A stretch of 64,000 nucleotides of DNA from Paenibacillus sp. FSL R5-0341 (GCF_037975235.1 NZ_CP150241.1:1240001-1304000), one strand, 5' to 3'; positions 45,735 to 55,341 are shown, numbered from the stretch's first letter. Made by a program: numbers and translations. Notes: generated from the sequence alone by a model not told the origin.

Positions 45735-47039
45735 ATGTTAGGTGTTCAGTTGGTGCAGGAACAACGTATTCGGCTGTCCATCACGCCGGAGATGAAACAA
45801 TCCTTTCATTTGCTAACCATGTCTGGTCAGGATCTGACTCGTTACTTGCAAGATGTAGCGGAGGAAAATCCCGTGCTTGAGTTGGAAGAACAAGCTGCGC
45901 CCCTCGCCCGGATTCCGCGGCGAGGGGATCAGCGCAGATATGCTTCCTACGATCCGCTGCTTCAGGCAAAAGGTGCCGAACCTACATTGGAACAATTGCT
46001 GATTGCGCAAATTCGAGTGATGATACTTCCAGACATATTGGAAAATATGGCAGTATATTTGGCAGGGTGCGTTAATGATGATGGATATCTGACGGTTGAA
46101 CTGGCAGAGGTACAAACAGTGCTAAAGGTGTCCATGAATGAGATTGCAACAGGACTGGAACTTCTCCAGTCTCTAGACCCCGCTGGTGTAGGTGCTCGGA
46201 ATCTGCAGGAATGTCTGTTGCTCCAGATCAGACGCGATCCAGCGGCTGTTTTGTACGCTGAACGCATGGTGGAAGCGGGATTGGAAGCACTGGTTCCTTT
46301 TCATCCAGGAAGAACAGGGAGTCGATTAGGTATGACTTCGCGGGAAGCTCAGACTGCCTATGACTATATTGCACGTCTGGACCCCAAGCCTTGCCGATCC
46401 ATCGGATGTACGGAACGACCGCATTACATTATCTCCGATGCCATTGTCGGGTTGCATAACGGTGAGGCCCATTTAAGTCTGCATGCGGCAGGTAACCCTC
46501 GTGTATCCATGAATGAAGCATGTTTCCGCTGGATCAGGGATGAGGCTCCGGACGAAATCTGGTCTAACCGAGCGGCAGAGGCGAGGGCTATTATTCGCAG
46601 TCTGCACCTGCGGCGCAGAACGTTAATGCGTGTGCTGGCGGCCGTGATGGAAGAGCAGAAGCCCTTTTTGGTTAAAGGACCATCCGCGCTAAAACCGCTT
46701 AATCTCGCTATTATTGCAGAGAAGATTGGCATGCATGAATCAACCATAAGTCGTGCCGTGAACGGTAAATATATAGAAACCCCGCATGGTGTATATGAAC
46801 TCAGAGCTTTTTTTGCCTCGGGAATCGGTACAACGTCAGGGGATAAAACATCTGCATCAGTAGTGAAACGGAGATTAAAAGAAATCGTTCGCACGGAACA
46901 GAGCCATCGGCCACACTCGGACAGTCAATTGGTGACACTGCTCGCCGAGGACGGGATTATCATCTCCCGGAGAACGGTCGCCAAGTACCGGGAGGAGCTT
47001 CACATTCTGTCTTCCCTTGAGCGTAAACGGTGGGCTTAA
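45735..47039 (+). CDS. rpoN: RNA polymerase sigma-54 factor
   Basis: 434-aa sigma-54 (SigL). The Gln/Leu-rich region I (ITPEMKQSFHLLTMSGQDLTRYL, residues about 15-37 as landmark) binds activator. A core-binding domain follows, then a HTH (KIGMHESTISRAVNGKYIETPHG) and the RpoN box SRRTVAKYRE (411-420) that reads the -24 element. AAGGAGG lies before the ATG. It sits directly after pruA, next to three sigma-54-type promoters and an enhancer-binding protein gene, so the factor, activator and targets are genetically clustered. Confidence 0.95.
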   Translation: MLGVQLVQEQRIRLSITPEMKQSFHLLTMSGQDLTRYLQDVAEENPVLELEEQAAPLARIPRRGDQRRYASYDPLLQAKGAEPTLEQLLIAQIRVMILPDILENMAVYLAGCVNDDGYLTVELAEVQTVLKVSMNEIATGLELLQSLDPAGVGARNLQECLLLQIRRDPAAVLYAERMVEAGLEALVPFHPGRTGSRLGMTSREAQTAYDYIARLDPKPCRSIGCTERPHYIISDAIVGLHNGEAHLSLHAAGNPRVSMNEACFRWIRDEAPDEIWSNRAAEARAIIRSLHLRRRTLMRVLAAVMEEQKPFLVKGPSALKPLNLAIIAEKIGMHESTISRAVNGKYIETPHGVYELRAFFASGIGTTSGDKTSASVVKRRLKEIVRTEQSHRPHSDSQLVTLLAEDGIIISRRTVAKYREELHILSSLERKRWA

Positions 47040-47070
47040 CGGATTATCAGGCATATTATCATCTCCGAAT

Positions 47071-47116
47071 AGAAGAACCCCCGCGAACCGGATGAACGGT
47101 CTGCGGGGGTTCTTTG
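47071..47116. terminator. Bidirectional terminator between rpoN and aspA
   Basis: AAGAACCCCCGC pairs with GCGGGGGTTCTT, a strong GC-rich stem between convergent genes. Confidence 0.85.
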
Positions 47117-47127
47117 TGATCTCAGTC

Positions 47128-48561
47128 CTACAAACGTTCCATATTACGCAGGAAGTGTTCTCCGGCAATACCTGGCGTGGTCATCTGCTCCGGATGAAGA
47201 ATCTCTTCCAGTTCTTCCGGTGTCAGCAGTCCGCGTTCCAGAATGATCTCCTGCAAGGTAAGTCCAGTCTTGAGCGCTTCCTTCACGATGGAAGCTGCCA
47301 CATTATAACCTAAGTGCGGGTTCAACGCCGTAACCACACTGAAACTTTGCTTCATGATTAATTCGCAGCGCTCACGGTTGGCTTCCATCTCTTCCACCGC
47401 ATAACGCGTGAAGACATCAATACCGTTATTCATGATCTTCAGCGATTGCAGCAAGTTGAACGCAATAACTGGGCCCATAACATTCAGCTCGAATTGACCG
47501 GCTTCACACGCCATACAGATCGTATGGTCGTTCCCCATCACCTGGAAGGATACCTGGTTAATGACTTCTGCCATAACGGGGTTTACTTTACCTGGCATGA
47601 TAGAGGAACCTGGCTGACGCGGTGGCAAGCGTAATTCATTGAATCCAGCACGCGGACCTGAAGCCATCATGCGAATATCATTACAGATTTTGGACAGGCT
47701 GACCGCACATACCTTGAGCGCTGCTGAAAGTTCCAGATAGGCATCCGTGTTCTGCGTCGCATCCACAAGATCTTCTGCTGTCTGTAGTGGTAGTCCAGTA
47801 ACATCAGACAGGTGCTCCGTAACCTTGACGATATATTCGGGTTTCGCATTGAGCCCTGTACCTACCGCAGTTGCACCCATGTTAATCGTAAGCAGGCGAC
47901 GATTGGCGAATTCAAGACGCTCAATATCCCGTCCGATGACGCGGGCATATGCTCCGAATTCTTGTCCAAGGCGAATAGGCACGGCATCCTGAAGATGGGT
48001 ACGGCCTACTTTGACCACATCGTTGAATTCCTCTTCTTTTTTACGGAACGCATCCTGTAGCCTTTTCATGGTAGCCAGTAACGTCTCGGACAGTCGATAC
48101 GCGGCAATACGCAGTGCTGTAGGCACCACGTCATTGGTGGATTGGGACATGTTCACATGATTATTGGGATTGCAGTGGAAGTAATCTCCCTTGCTTTGCA
48201 ATAACAGTTCAAGTCCGCGATTGGCGAGAATTTCGTTCATATTCATATTCATGGAGGTGCCTGCACCGCCCTGAATGGAGTCCACAATAAAATGATCCAG
48301 ATGATGGCCTTTCATCATTTCTTCAGCAGCCATGACGATGACATCGCCAATTTTGCTTGGTAGCATTTTCAGCTCCATATTCGTAACTGCCGCAGCTTTT
48401 TTCACCGCAGCCAGAGCTGTGATCAGCTCCCGGTGTACCGGAACGCCGGTAATCGGGAAGTTCTCCACGGCCCGCACCGTCTGAATGCCGTAATAGGCAT
48501 AAGCAGGTATTTCTTTTTCACCGATAAAATCTTTCTCCGTCCTTGTGGACATAGTAGACAT
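47128..48561 (-). CDS. aspA: Aspartate ammonia-lyase (aspartase)
   Basis: 477-aa member of the fumarase/aspartase superfamily that deaminates aspartate to fumarate. Landmarks are GGAGTSMNMNMNEILANRG, HVNMSQSTNDVVPTALR, VGRTHLQDAVP and the catalytic signature loop GSSIMPGKVNPVMAE. Aspartase rather than fumarase is suggested by overall similarity to AspA/AnsB (MSTRTEKDFIGEKEIP opening) and by the amino-acid catabolic context. GGAGG lies eight bases before the ATG at 48561. A sigma-54 promoter lies 76-90 bp upstream. Confidence 0.9.
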   Translation of the reverse strand: MSTMSTRTEKDFIGEKEIPAYAYYGIQTVRAVENFPITGVPVHRELITALAAVKKAAAVTNMELKMLPSKIGDVIVMAAEEMMKGHHLDHFIVDSIQGGAGTSMNMNMNEILANRGLELLLQSKGDYFHCNPNNHVNMSQSTNDVVPTALRIAAYRLSETLLATMKRLQDAFRKKEEEFNDVVKVGRTHLQDAVPIRLGQEFGAYARVIGRDIERLEFANRRLLTINMGATAVGTGLNAKPEYIVKVTEHLSDVTGLPLQTAEDLVDATQNTDAYLELSAALKVCAVSLSKICNDIRMMASGPRAGFNELRLPPRQPGSSIMPGKVNPVMAEVINQVSFQVMGNDHTICMACEAGQFELNVMGPVIAFNLLQSLKIMNNGIDVFTRYAVEEMEANRERCELIMKQSFSVVTALNPHLGYNVAASIVKEALKTGLTLQEIILERGLLTPEELEEILHPEQMTTPGIAGEHFLRNMERL

Positions 48562-48636
48562 TTCGTTCGCCTCCAGTGGCATCCAATAAATAGGTCAGCT
48601 CCGGCATTGCCGAAGCGCACTCAGTATATCATTTAA

Positions 48637-48651
48637 GCAAAATGGATGCCA
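48637..48651 (-). promoter_or_regulatory. Sigma-54 promoter of aspA
   Basis: Minus strand reads TGGCAT-CCATT-TTGC, matching the -24/-12 pattern (GG and GC dinucleotides exactly spaced) with one change from TGGCAC. Confidence 0.75.
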
Positions 48652-48653
48652 AG

Positions 48654-48682
48654 CTAAATCATTTCGCCTGATTTGCCGATAA
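48654..48682 (+). promoter_or_regulatory. Sigma-D (flagellar/chemotaxis) promoter of the MCP gene
   Basis: CTAAA at 48654-48658, a 16-nt spacer and GCCGATAA at 48675-48682 match the SigD consensus TAAA-N15-GCCGATAT. It is oriented toward the MCP gene about 200 bp downstream and abuts the divergent sigma-54 promoter of aspA. Confidence 0.65.
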
Positions 48683-48879
48683 TAATTTAAATTAGGGATT
48701 TGTTTTACACGTAGTTAATCATTAAAGGGGGCTGAAAGCTTGTCTTATTCATTATGCACTACATGATAGAGAAGTCATGCATGAACCATAAACATGGAGT
48801 GGACAGAACGTTTTCAGTGATGTATGTCACATGATATTTAGTACATGATTGGTAAAATAGGAAAAAAGGACTACGGGGT

Positions 48880-50163
48880 GTGAATATGAAATGGACTTTA
48901 GGCGCAAAGACAGTCGCGGGTTTGGTACTGATTTCTATTATTACGTACGGAACTAGCGGCTTTTTTATATTTTTCCTCCAGGACTGGCTCTCATTTAACA
49001 TGCCAAGCTGGTTGTATATCTCCATCATCCTTGTTATGGGTGTGTGTTGGAACGGGATTTTGGGGTGGTTCGCCTCTCGCTGGCTGACTCGTCCTATTGT
49101 TCAGCTTTCTCGTGCGGCACAACAAGTTTCATCCGGGGATCTGACAACGGAGATTCCACAGCGACGTGCGCAGGATGAACTTACAGTATTATATGATGCT
49201 TTTCGTGTAATGGTTTCTAATCTCAGAAGTATTGTAAACGATATCGCGGATAGTACACGGACCACATCACAGAACGCCCAGTCGCTTAGTGAAGCGATTA
49301 CGCAAGCCGCGGAGCAGATCGAGATGATGTCGGAAGCGGTGGATCATATTGCGGTGGGAGTAGAAGAACAGAAAGTTACTTCTCATCAGTCTCTGATTAC
49401 TGCGGATGAGATGTTGAACGACTTCCAGCGTATGCATAGCCAGTCGATGGGCATGACAGAGATGTCTGGTCAGATGGAACGATCGGTGGATCATACGAAA
49501 CAGACCTTCTCATCCCTGATGAAAGGAATGGACGAGCTGGCCGAGTCTCACAATCGTTCTCGTGACATTATGCTGTTGCTGGAGAAGGAAGCCTCCGATA
49601 TCGAGGTAATTACCCAGTCTGTCAAAAATATTGCTGAGGAAACAGGGCTGCTTGCCCTGAATGCTTCCATTGAGGCAGCACGAGCTGGCGAAGAAGGTTC
49701 TGGTTTTGCTGTCGTGGCACAGCAGATCCGCAAGCTGGCAGACGAGAGTAAGGAATCGGTTCATCGTATTAATGAGCTGATCAGTCGCGTGCAGCAGCGG
49801 ATAAGGGAGACGGCACAGCTGTCTCATGAGCAGCATGGTCTGGTGGTTAATGAATCCGAACGGACCATCTCTGTGGATCAGACGTTGCATGAACTGACAG
49901 GCACGGTGGAAGTATTTATGAAGGGTGCACATGATATCGGTTCCAAGATTGCAGAACAGACAGGCCGCGTGGAGCAAACGCACGGTCATGTGAAGAAGAT
50001 CCAGGGGAAAGCCGGATCGTTCTCTGATGAGGCAAGACGAATCATGGATGCCGCACACGAAGAGACAGCCATTATGGAGGAGATTTCCTCCTCGGCTGAA
50101 GAACTGAGACAGTTAACGGATCGATTAATGGACAAAACCAAAGCATTCCGGATGCAGCCTTGA
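48880..50163 (+). CDS. Methyl-accepting chemotaxis protein without extracytoplasmic sensor
   Basis: 427-aa chemoreceptor. Two transmembrane helices (about 9-32 and 43-66) are separated by only about ten residues, so there is no external ligand-binding domain. HAMP follows ([21 protein letters not shown]...), then a signalling domain with [20 protein letters not shown] at the hairpin. Such receptors sense membrane or cytoplasmic signals or work with partner proteins. GTG at 48880 has AAGGA about eight bases upstream; the ATG two codons later is an alternative. Upstream lies a SigD-like promoter. Confidence 0.9.
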   Translation: MNMKWTLGAKTVAGLVLISIITYGTSGFFIFFLQDWLSFNMPSWLYISIILVMGVCWNGILGWFASRWLTRPIVQLSRAAQQVSSGDLTTEIPQRRAQDELTVLYDAFRVMVSNLRSIVNDIADSTRTTSQNAQSLSEAITQAAEQIEMMSEAVDHIAVGVEEQKVTSHQSLITADEMLNDFQRMHSQSMGMTEMSGQMERSVDHTKQTFSSLMKGMDELAESHNRSRDIMLLLEKEASDIEVITQSVKNIAEETGLLALNASIEAARAGEEGSGFAVVAQQIRKLADESKESVHRINELISRVQQRIRETAQLSHEQHGLVVNESERTISVDQTLHELTGTVEVFMKGAHDIGSKIAEQTGRVEQTHGHVKKIQGKAGSFSDEARRIMDAAHEETAIMEEISSSAEELRQLTDRLMDKTKAFRMQP

Positions 50164-50184
50164 GCTGTGTTCGGATTTTTTTTT
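50147..50184 (+). terminator. Terminator overlapping the 3' end of the MCP gene
   Basis: TCCGGATGCAGC pairs fully (with G-U pairs) with GCTGTGTTCGGA, then nine T. The left arm is inside the coding sequence. Confidence 0.75.
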
Positions 50185-50360
50185 GCTATTTGAGAATAAT
50201 TTGCCCTTGGAAATTTGCTTATTCTGGTTAAAGCCGAACGTTCTTTCGTGAAAAGAGAAATATGTAAAGAATTTTTTTGAAAGATTAACAAATTCGCAAC
50301 TTGCAGGCGATAAATGAAGATATAATAGGATTATCACAACAGAAGAAGGAGCCCGGTATA

Positions 50361-51206
50361 TTGAAAACTTGGACAGGTATCCTGCTGATGATTATTTTGG
50401 CGGTAGCTACGATTAGTACAACTTCAGCTGCCAGAACCATGAATGAATCGCAAAAACAGCTTAACATAGATGATCAATCCAGCCAGACCGAAGCGGTTGA
50501 GGCTTCCAATATAGATAAAATGCATGACACAGCGAATACAATGCAAGAATCGATTCCCGTTAAAGAGCAGTACGTTTCGGTTGCACCAGAGAATGAAAAC
50601 ATCAGATTATACCCTATGAAAGTCGAGGGTTCAGGATATATATATAATGGAATGATTTTGGAAGTGGACGGCAAGACGCAAGAATTTAGTGATTGGCAGG
50701 GAGAAGGCGGGTCTTACAAGCCCGAAGTACACGAGCTGGATCTAAATGGAGACGGCCAGAAAGAGATTGTTGTTTTGTACACTGAAGGACATGGAACAGG
50801 TATTTATTTGGGACAAGCCCGTATTATTGATCCGGTGACGCTGGAAGAGATGAAGATGCAGTCTCTGGATGAGATCGTGAAGCAACATGTGCAGTCGAAG
50901 GTTACGGTTAGATCAGACCGTGTGGATGTTGATGTTGCCGTTGATGGCGTTCAAGCAGAGCCTGCACAGATCGAGGAAGACACGAGTGGTGGCGTATATA
51001 ACGAAGAATTGGGATTCGGCGGAGTGACGTATTACAGCGTGGAGGATGGTCAACTTGTCGTATCAGCGGCAGGATCTTACGGTGTGGCTTTATATGCTGG
51101 TGATCTGACATTTGCTTATGAATATGTGGATGGCGAGTGGAAGGCTACGGATTTGAAATACAGCATGGAAATATATGAAGAAGAATATTACGAATCCTTT
51201 GATTGA
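50361..51206 (+). CDS. Exported protein with FG-GAP/VCBS-like calcium motif
   Basis: 281-aa secreted or membrane-anchored protein. The TTG at 50361 (AAGGAG nine bases upstream) gives a start at MKTWTGILLMIILAVATI, a clean signal peptide/anchor; the longer frame upstream would bury it. A linker precedes a beta-rich domain with ELDLNGDGQKEIVVLY, a DxNxDG calcium-binding loop seen in FG-GAP/VCBS-type proteins. The C terminus is strongly acidic. No enzymatic motif was seen. Confidence 0.7.
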   Translation: MKTWTGILLMIILAVATISTTSAARTMNESQKQLNIDDQSSQTEAVEASNIDKMHDTANTMQESIPVKEQYVSVAPENENIRLYPMKVEGSGYIYNGMILEVDGKTQEFSDWQGEGGSYKPEVHELDLNGDGQKEIVVLYTEGHGTGIYLGQARIIDPVTLEEMKMQSLDEIVKQHVQSKVTVRSDRVDVDVAVDGVQAEPAQIEEDTSGGVYNEELGFGGVTYYSVEDGQLVVSAAGSYGVALYAGDLTFAYEYVDGEWKATDLKYSMEIYEEEYYESFD

Positions 51207-51420
51207 TATTTAGTGAACAGTTGAACAAAATATCTCCCTTTCTGCCTTTACGGACAGTGGGGAAAAGGGCGAGGCTGAAAAAAATCGTGACATACAGCCT
51301 CGTTTTGTGCTGCCCAAAGATAGGAAATGTGTACTAAAAATGCAGGAAACAATTGACATGATTACTTTAGTCGTTTAATTGTATAAAGGATAACTCATTT
51401 AACGTTCAGGAGGGATTTTG

Positions 51421-52128
51421 ATGAAGAAGAAGGTTGTACTGGGTTTAATGGTAGGCACATTAACGCTTGGGATCGGAACAGGTGCACTTGCAGCAACAGG
51501 GCTAGAACCAATTAAAGCTTATTTGAACAGCAAGATTACGCTGAAAATGAATGGTGCTACGGTGACAGCCAAAGATGCAAATGGTAAAACGGTGTTGCCC
51601 ATTACGTACGATGGAACAACTTATTTGCCTGTGCGTGCCGTGGGTTCATTACTCGGGACAGAGATTACTTATGACAGTGCAACCTCTTCGGTGTTGATCG
51701 GCGGTACTAACGGATCAGCACCATCTGAAACGAATAAACTGACACTCAGTTCACTCGGAACATCCGTACTGGGGACATCCGCATGGCATACCAAAGATCC
51801 TGCGGAGACCACTTATAAAGGCAAGGATTACAAAGATGTATATCTGCATACGGATTCCGTGAAGCAAGGAGATGACTTCCAGATCATGACGGGTAAAACG
51901 TACTCTTCCCTGCATCTGGAACTGGCCGCTCTTCAAGGTAATCAGGAGATACAGGTAATCAACCAGGACAATACGGTTCTCAAAAAGCTGAGTATTTCGC
52001 CAGGAAGCGGCTTGGTAAGCCTGGACGTGGATGTATCAGGCACTGAAGCTGTTTTTGTGGAGATTGTTTCAGAAGATCCAGGTTCATCGCTGTTTGTGCC
52101 GCTTACAACATCGTATTTGGTTAAATAA
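51421..52128 (+). CDS. Secreted protein with copper amine oxidase-like N-terminal (stalk) domain
   Basis: 235-aa paralogue of 3809-4498. Signal peptide at about 1-23, stalk domain to about 95 (EPIKAYLNSKITLKMNG, PITYDGTTYLPVRAVGSLLG), Ser/Gly linker, then a different C-terminal beta domain (residues about 105-235) resembling the NPCBM/carbohydrate-binding style but not assignable with confidence. AGGAGGG lies six bases before the ATG. TTGACA at 51353-51358 could be the -35 of its promoter. A strong terminator follows. Confidence 0.85.
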   Translation: MKKKVVLGLMVGTLTLGIGTGALAATGLEPIKAYLNSKITLKMNGATVTAKDANGKTVLPITYDGTTYLPVRAVGSLLGTEITYDSATSSVLIGGTNGSAPSETNKLTLSSLGTSVLGTSAWHTKDPAETTYKGKDYKDVYLHTDSVKQGDDFQIMTGKTYSSLHLELAALQGNQEIQVINQDNTVLKKLSISPGSGLVSLDVDVSGTEAVFVEIVSEDPGSSLFVPLTTSYLVK

Positions 52129-52141
52129 AATAGATGTAATC

Positions 52142-52209
52142 AAAAACGATTATCAACGATGATGTCGCTGGATCAAATCCATTACACACATTGTGATAAT
52201 CGTTTTTAT
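52142..52209. terminator. Bidirectional terminator
   Basis: AAAAACGATTATCA pairs perfectly with TGATAATCGTTTTT between convergent genes. Confidence 0.85.
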
Positions 52210-52253
52210 GTTTATTCAGTCATACTCAGTCATACCATGTTGATCATGCGAAA

Positions 52254-53228
52254 TTAGCGGATGACGGTGTCCAGCGGTTTAAGATTGGCTTCAATCTCGG
52301 CTCGACGACCTTCGAGGAATGGCGGCAAGGCAAGGGATTCTCCCAGATGTGCCAATTCTTCGTCTGTATCAAATCCCGGACCATCGGTTGCCAGCTCGAA
52401 CAGAATACCGTTCGCTTCACGGAAATACAGGGAGCGGAAGTAGAAGCGGTCTACAAAACCGGAATTCGGGAATTGGAAATTATGAACCCGTTCCACCCAT
52501 TGTCTCAGCTCTTCTTCATTATCCACACGGAACGCAACATGGTGCACGCTGCCACGTCCAGGACGTTCTTGGGCAAGATCATTTCGCTCTTCAACATGCA
52601 CCTCGGAGCCGCTACCACCTTCGCCTGACTCAAAGACCAGTACATCAGGTTGACCTGGAGTAAAGGCAGGGTAGCTTCCTTTTGCTCTGAAACCAAGCAG
52701 TTGGGTAAGAACTGGAGCAGTAAGAGAGGCGTCTTTTACCGTAAGATGGATGGGGCCGAGACCTACAATGCCATACTCGGCAGGTACAGGGCTCTGATCC
52801 CATGGTTTACCACCAGCGACACCTGTATTGTTTTCATCCGAAACCAGAATCAGACGTTGTCCTTCAAAGTCCGTGAATGAGAGCGTGGCGCGACCGCCCC
52901 GTTCAACAATCTCTCCATGATCAACTTCGAATTCGTCAAAACGCTGCTGCCAGTACGTAAGTGCCGCATCACTTGGCACACGCAGTGACGTTGCTGAGAT
53001 GCTGTTCACGCCTTCACGAGTCTGTCCTGCCATCGGAATTTCGAAGAAGGTAAGCTCGGTACCCGGATTGCCTTTCTCATCGCCATAGAAGAGATGGTAC
53101 ACGGATACGTCATCCTGGTTGACTGTTTTCTTAATCAAGCGCAGACCCATGATATTGGTGTAGAAACGATAGTTCTGATCGGCATGGGCTGTTAGGGCGG
53201 ATACGTGGTGAAGTCCTTTGATTTGCAT
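52254..53228 (-). CDS. Ring-cleaving dioxygenase, VOC superfamily (MhqO/CatE-like)
   Basis: 324-aa two-module vicinal-oxygen-chelate dioxygenase. The first module begins IKGLHHVSALTAHADQNYRFY (metal His about 7-8), the second has IVGLGPIHLTVKD and later SVHHVAFRV (metal His) and ILFELATDGPGF (metal Glu). Relatives (MhqA/E/O) detoxify hydroquinones and are quinone-inducible. GGAGG precedes the ATG. Copy D of the intergenic repeat lies just upstream, between this gene and the divergent ywaF-like gene. Confidence 0.88.
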   Translation of the reverse strand: MQIKGLHHVSALTAHADQNYRFYTNIMGLRLIKKTVNQDDVSVYHLFYGDEKGNPGTELTFFEIPMAGQTREGVNSISATSLRVPSDAALTYWQQRFDEFEVDHGEIVERGGRATLSFTDFEGQRLILVSDENNTGVAGGKPWDQSPVPAEYGIVGLGPIHLTVKDASLTAPVLTQLLGFRAKGSYPAFTPGQPDVLVFESGEGGSGSEVHVEERNDLAQERPGRGSVHHVAFRVDNEEELRQWVERVHNFQFPNSGFVDRFYFRSLYFREANGILFELATDGPGFDTDEELAHLGESLALPPFLEGRRAEIEANLKPLDTVIR

Positions 53229-53270
53229 AATAATTCCTCCTAGTTAGGTTATACGTTCAACAAAGGATTA

Positions 53271-53417
53271 TTTACACTGGCACTTCGATGACAGAACAAC
53301 CTTCCGATCGCTGTTATCCCCAGATTTTTTGATTCCTTTTTTAAAGGGGAAATCCGGGGATAAAGGCGAACGCTCTGCTTCTTCAGGTTATTTCTGTCCT
53401 CTCCGTTATCGTGTAAA
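53271..53417 (-). repeat. Palindromic intergenic repeat, copy D (most complete)
   Basis: 147 bp with terminal inverted repeats TTTACAC / GTGTAAA, second arms GACAGAACAACCT / AGGTTATTTCTGTC and core TTATCCCCAGATTT / AAATCCGGGGATAA, in reverse orientation relative to copy A. The rest of the 417-bp gap is AT-rich with no gene. Confidence 0.88.
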
Positions 53418-53645
53418 AGTTCAGTTGAACATTTTTTGAGTTTATTTTAATTTATTCCTTATTAAGAAAGTTACTAACTTTTAGTTTGTTTTGGTTCTGA
53501 ATTTATCTTAACATAAAGATATTTAAATTACAATCCTTATTTAGAATTCCAACTGGACAGCTCTTTCATTCAATGGCAAAATGAAAAAGTTAACATTAAA
53601 GAGAGATAATGTTGGTGAGATGATCGCAAAGGAGAGAAGAGAGGT

Positions 53646-54407
53646 ATGGCGTATCCACCATGGCTGGACCCTTATGATGCAGAGCCGTTTATCCTGTTCT
53701 CCACTTCACATATCGTTTCCATTTGCTTAATTACAGCAATGATTCTCCTGATGTTTTTGCTTCGACACCATCTTCAATCATGGTCAGAGAGGGCACGCCG
53801 CACATTGCGGATTGTTCTAGCCTGTATCATGTTCGCTTGTGAGATCGTGTTGCAACTCTGGTATGTGTATGGAGAGATATGGAGCCTGCAAACGTCACTG
53901 CCACTTGAACTGTGTAGCCTGTCTCTACTATTATCGGCGTTGTTACTACTGACACGCAGTCGACTGTTACATTCTGCACTGTTATTCGCAGGCATCGCAG
54001 GAGCCCTTATGGCGATTCTGACGCCTAATCTGGGCTATGGTTATGCACATTTTCGATTCATTCAATTTTTCGTCGCTCATGCCTGTATCATTCTGGCTTT
54101 GCTCTACATGACCTGGGTGGAGCAGCTGCGACCTAGCTGGAGATCTGTAGCAGGTTCGATGATATTTGTGAATGTAGCGGCACTAATTGTATACGTTGTA
54201 GATGTCATGCTTGATGCGAATTACATGTTCTTGAGATACAAACCGAGTACACCCTCGGTGCTGGATATGCTAGGTCCTTATCCCATGTACATCCTTGGGG
54301 AAGAGATACTGGCGCTAGTCTTGTTTTCGCTGATGTACGTTTTGCTCTTTGCCATTCCAGACTGGTTGAACCATCGTGTGAAAAAAGGTAAAAGCTCCGC
54401 GGTATAG
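53646..54407 (+). CDS. YwaF family (TIGR02206) membrane protein
   Basis: 253-aa polytopic membrane protein with about seven transmembrane helices. Landmarks are FILFSTSHIVSICLI in helix 1, LPLELCSLSLLLSALLLL, FAGIAGALMAILTPNLGYGYAHFRFIQFFVAHACIIL (landmark for helices 4-5) and MFLRYKPSTPSVLDMLGPYP near the C terminus, all typical of this uncharacterised family. The start has an AGAGAGG site. Function is unknown. Confidence 0.85.
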   Translation: MAYPPWLDPYDAEPFILFSTSHIVSICLITAMILLMFLLRHHLQSWSERARRTLRIVLACIMFACEIVLQLWYVYGEIWSLQTSLPLELCSLSLLLSALLLLTRSRLLHSALLFAGIAGALMAILTPNLGYGYAHFRFIQFFVAHACIILALLYMTWVEQLRPSWRSVAGSMIFVNVAALIVYVVDVMLDANYMFLRYKPSTPSVLDMLGPYPMYILGEEILALVLFSLMYVLLFAIPDWLNHRVKKGKSSAV

Positions 54408-54456
54408 TGATAATCCTTGTACTTGCGCCTGCGTCGTATCATAAGCTTTTTATAAA

Positions 54457-54510
54457 TAAAACATCCCGCAGTAATCTGACCGGATCAGATCGCTTGCGGG
54501 ATGTTTGGGC
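54457..54510. terminator. Bidirectional terminator
   Basis: AAACATCCCGCA pairs perfectly with TGCGGGATGTTT between convergent genes, T-rich on both sides. Confidence 0.85.
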
Positions 54511-54546
54511 GTTGTCCCTGAACTGGGGCCAACTTATATTATAAGT

Positions 54547-55341
54547 TTATCCACGGAGCAGAGATTCCGCACCATCCACGTAGATTCGTGTACCTGTAAC
54601 ATGAGAGGCTTCATCGGAAGCGAGGAATAGAACGAGGTTGGCCACTTGCTTCGACGTTCCAGGTTCACCCTTGAGCGGATGTTCATGACCCTCAGGGAAT
54701 TCAACAGGGATCTGTACTTCTTTCAGATCATCCGAAGGGTAGGTGTTATCATCAATGTTGGTATCGATGGCTCCTGGGCAGACGGCGTTAACACGGATCT
54801 TGTAACGAGCCAGCTCCAGTGCAGCCATCTTGGTAAACGCGGTTTGTCCCGCTTTGCTGGAAGCGTATGCAGAGAACCCGATACCTGAGAAGACCCGGTT
54901 ACCGTTGATGGAACTGGTGATAATGATGCTGCCGCCATGTTCTTTCAGATGGGGGATGGCATATTTGACGGTTGCGAAGGTTCCGCGCATATTGATCTCC
55001 ATCGTCTGATCCCAGTCCTCGATTTCCATCGTTTCAATGGGAGCCATCGTTCCGTTGATGCCAGCATTCGCAAATATGATATCCAGTTTACCGGCTTCAG
55101 CCGCGGCCTGATTAATCGCCTTCTGCACATTGTCTGGTTTGGAGATATCACATTCGATCACATACGCTTCTCCGCCAGCCTTTTCAATCGTCTGCTTGGT
55201 TTCCTCTGCATTTTCGGGTGTACGATCCAGCATGTATACTTTGGCTCCATGCTCGGCGAAACGAATAGCAGTAGCCTGACCAATACCCGATCCACCTCCA
55301 GTTACAATCGCCACTTTACCTTCCAAACGTTGTTCAGTCAT
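54547..55341 (-). CDS. SDR family NAD(P)-dependent oxidoreductase
   Basis: 264-aa classical short-chain dehydrogenase. TGGGSGIGQATA (about residues 14-25) binds the cofactor, NAGINGT follows, catalytic Ser is in ITSSINGN (about 145) and YASSKAG carries the catalytic Tyr and Lys. Asp in YMLDRTP after beta-2 suggests NAD preference. GGAGGG precedes the ATG. The substrate is unknown. Confidence 0.9.
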   Translation of the reverse strand: MTEQRLEGKVAIVTGGGSGIGQATAIRFAEHGAKVYMLDRTPENAEETKQTIEKAGGEAYVIECDISKPDNVQKAINQAAAEAGKLDIIFANAGINGTMAPIETMEIEDWDQTMEINMRGTFATVKYAIPHLKEHGGSIIITSSINGNRVFSGIGFSAYASSKAGQTAFTKMAALELARYKIRVNAVCPGAIDTNIDDNTYPSDDLKEVQIPVEFPEGHEHPLKGEPGTSKQVANLVLFLASDEASHVTGTRIYVDGAESLLRG

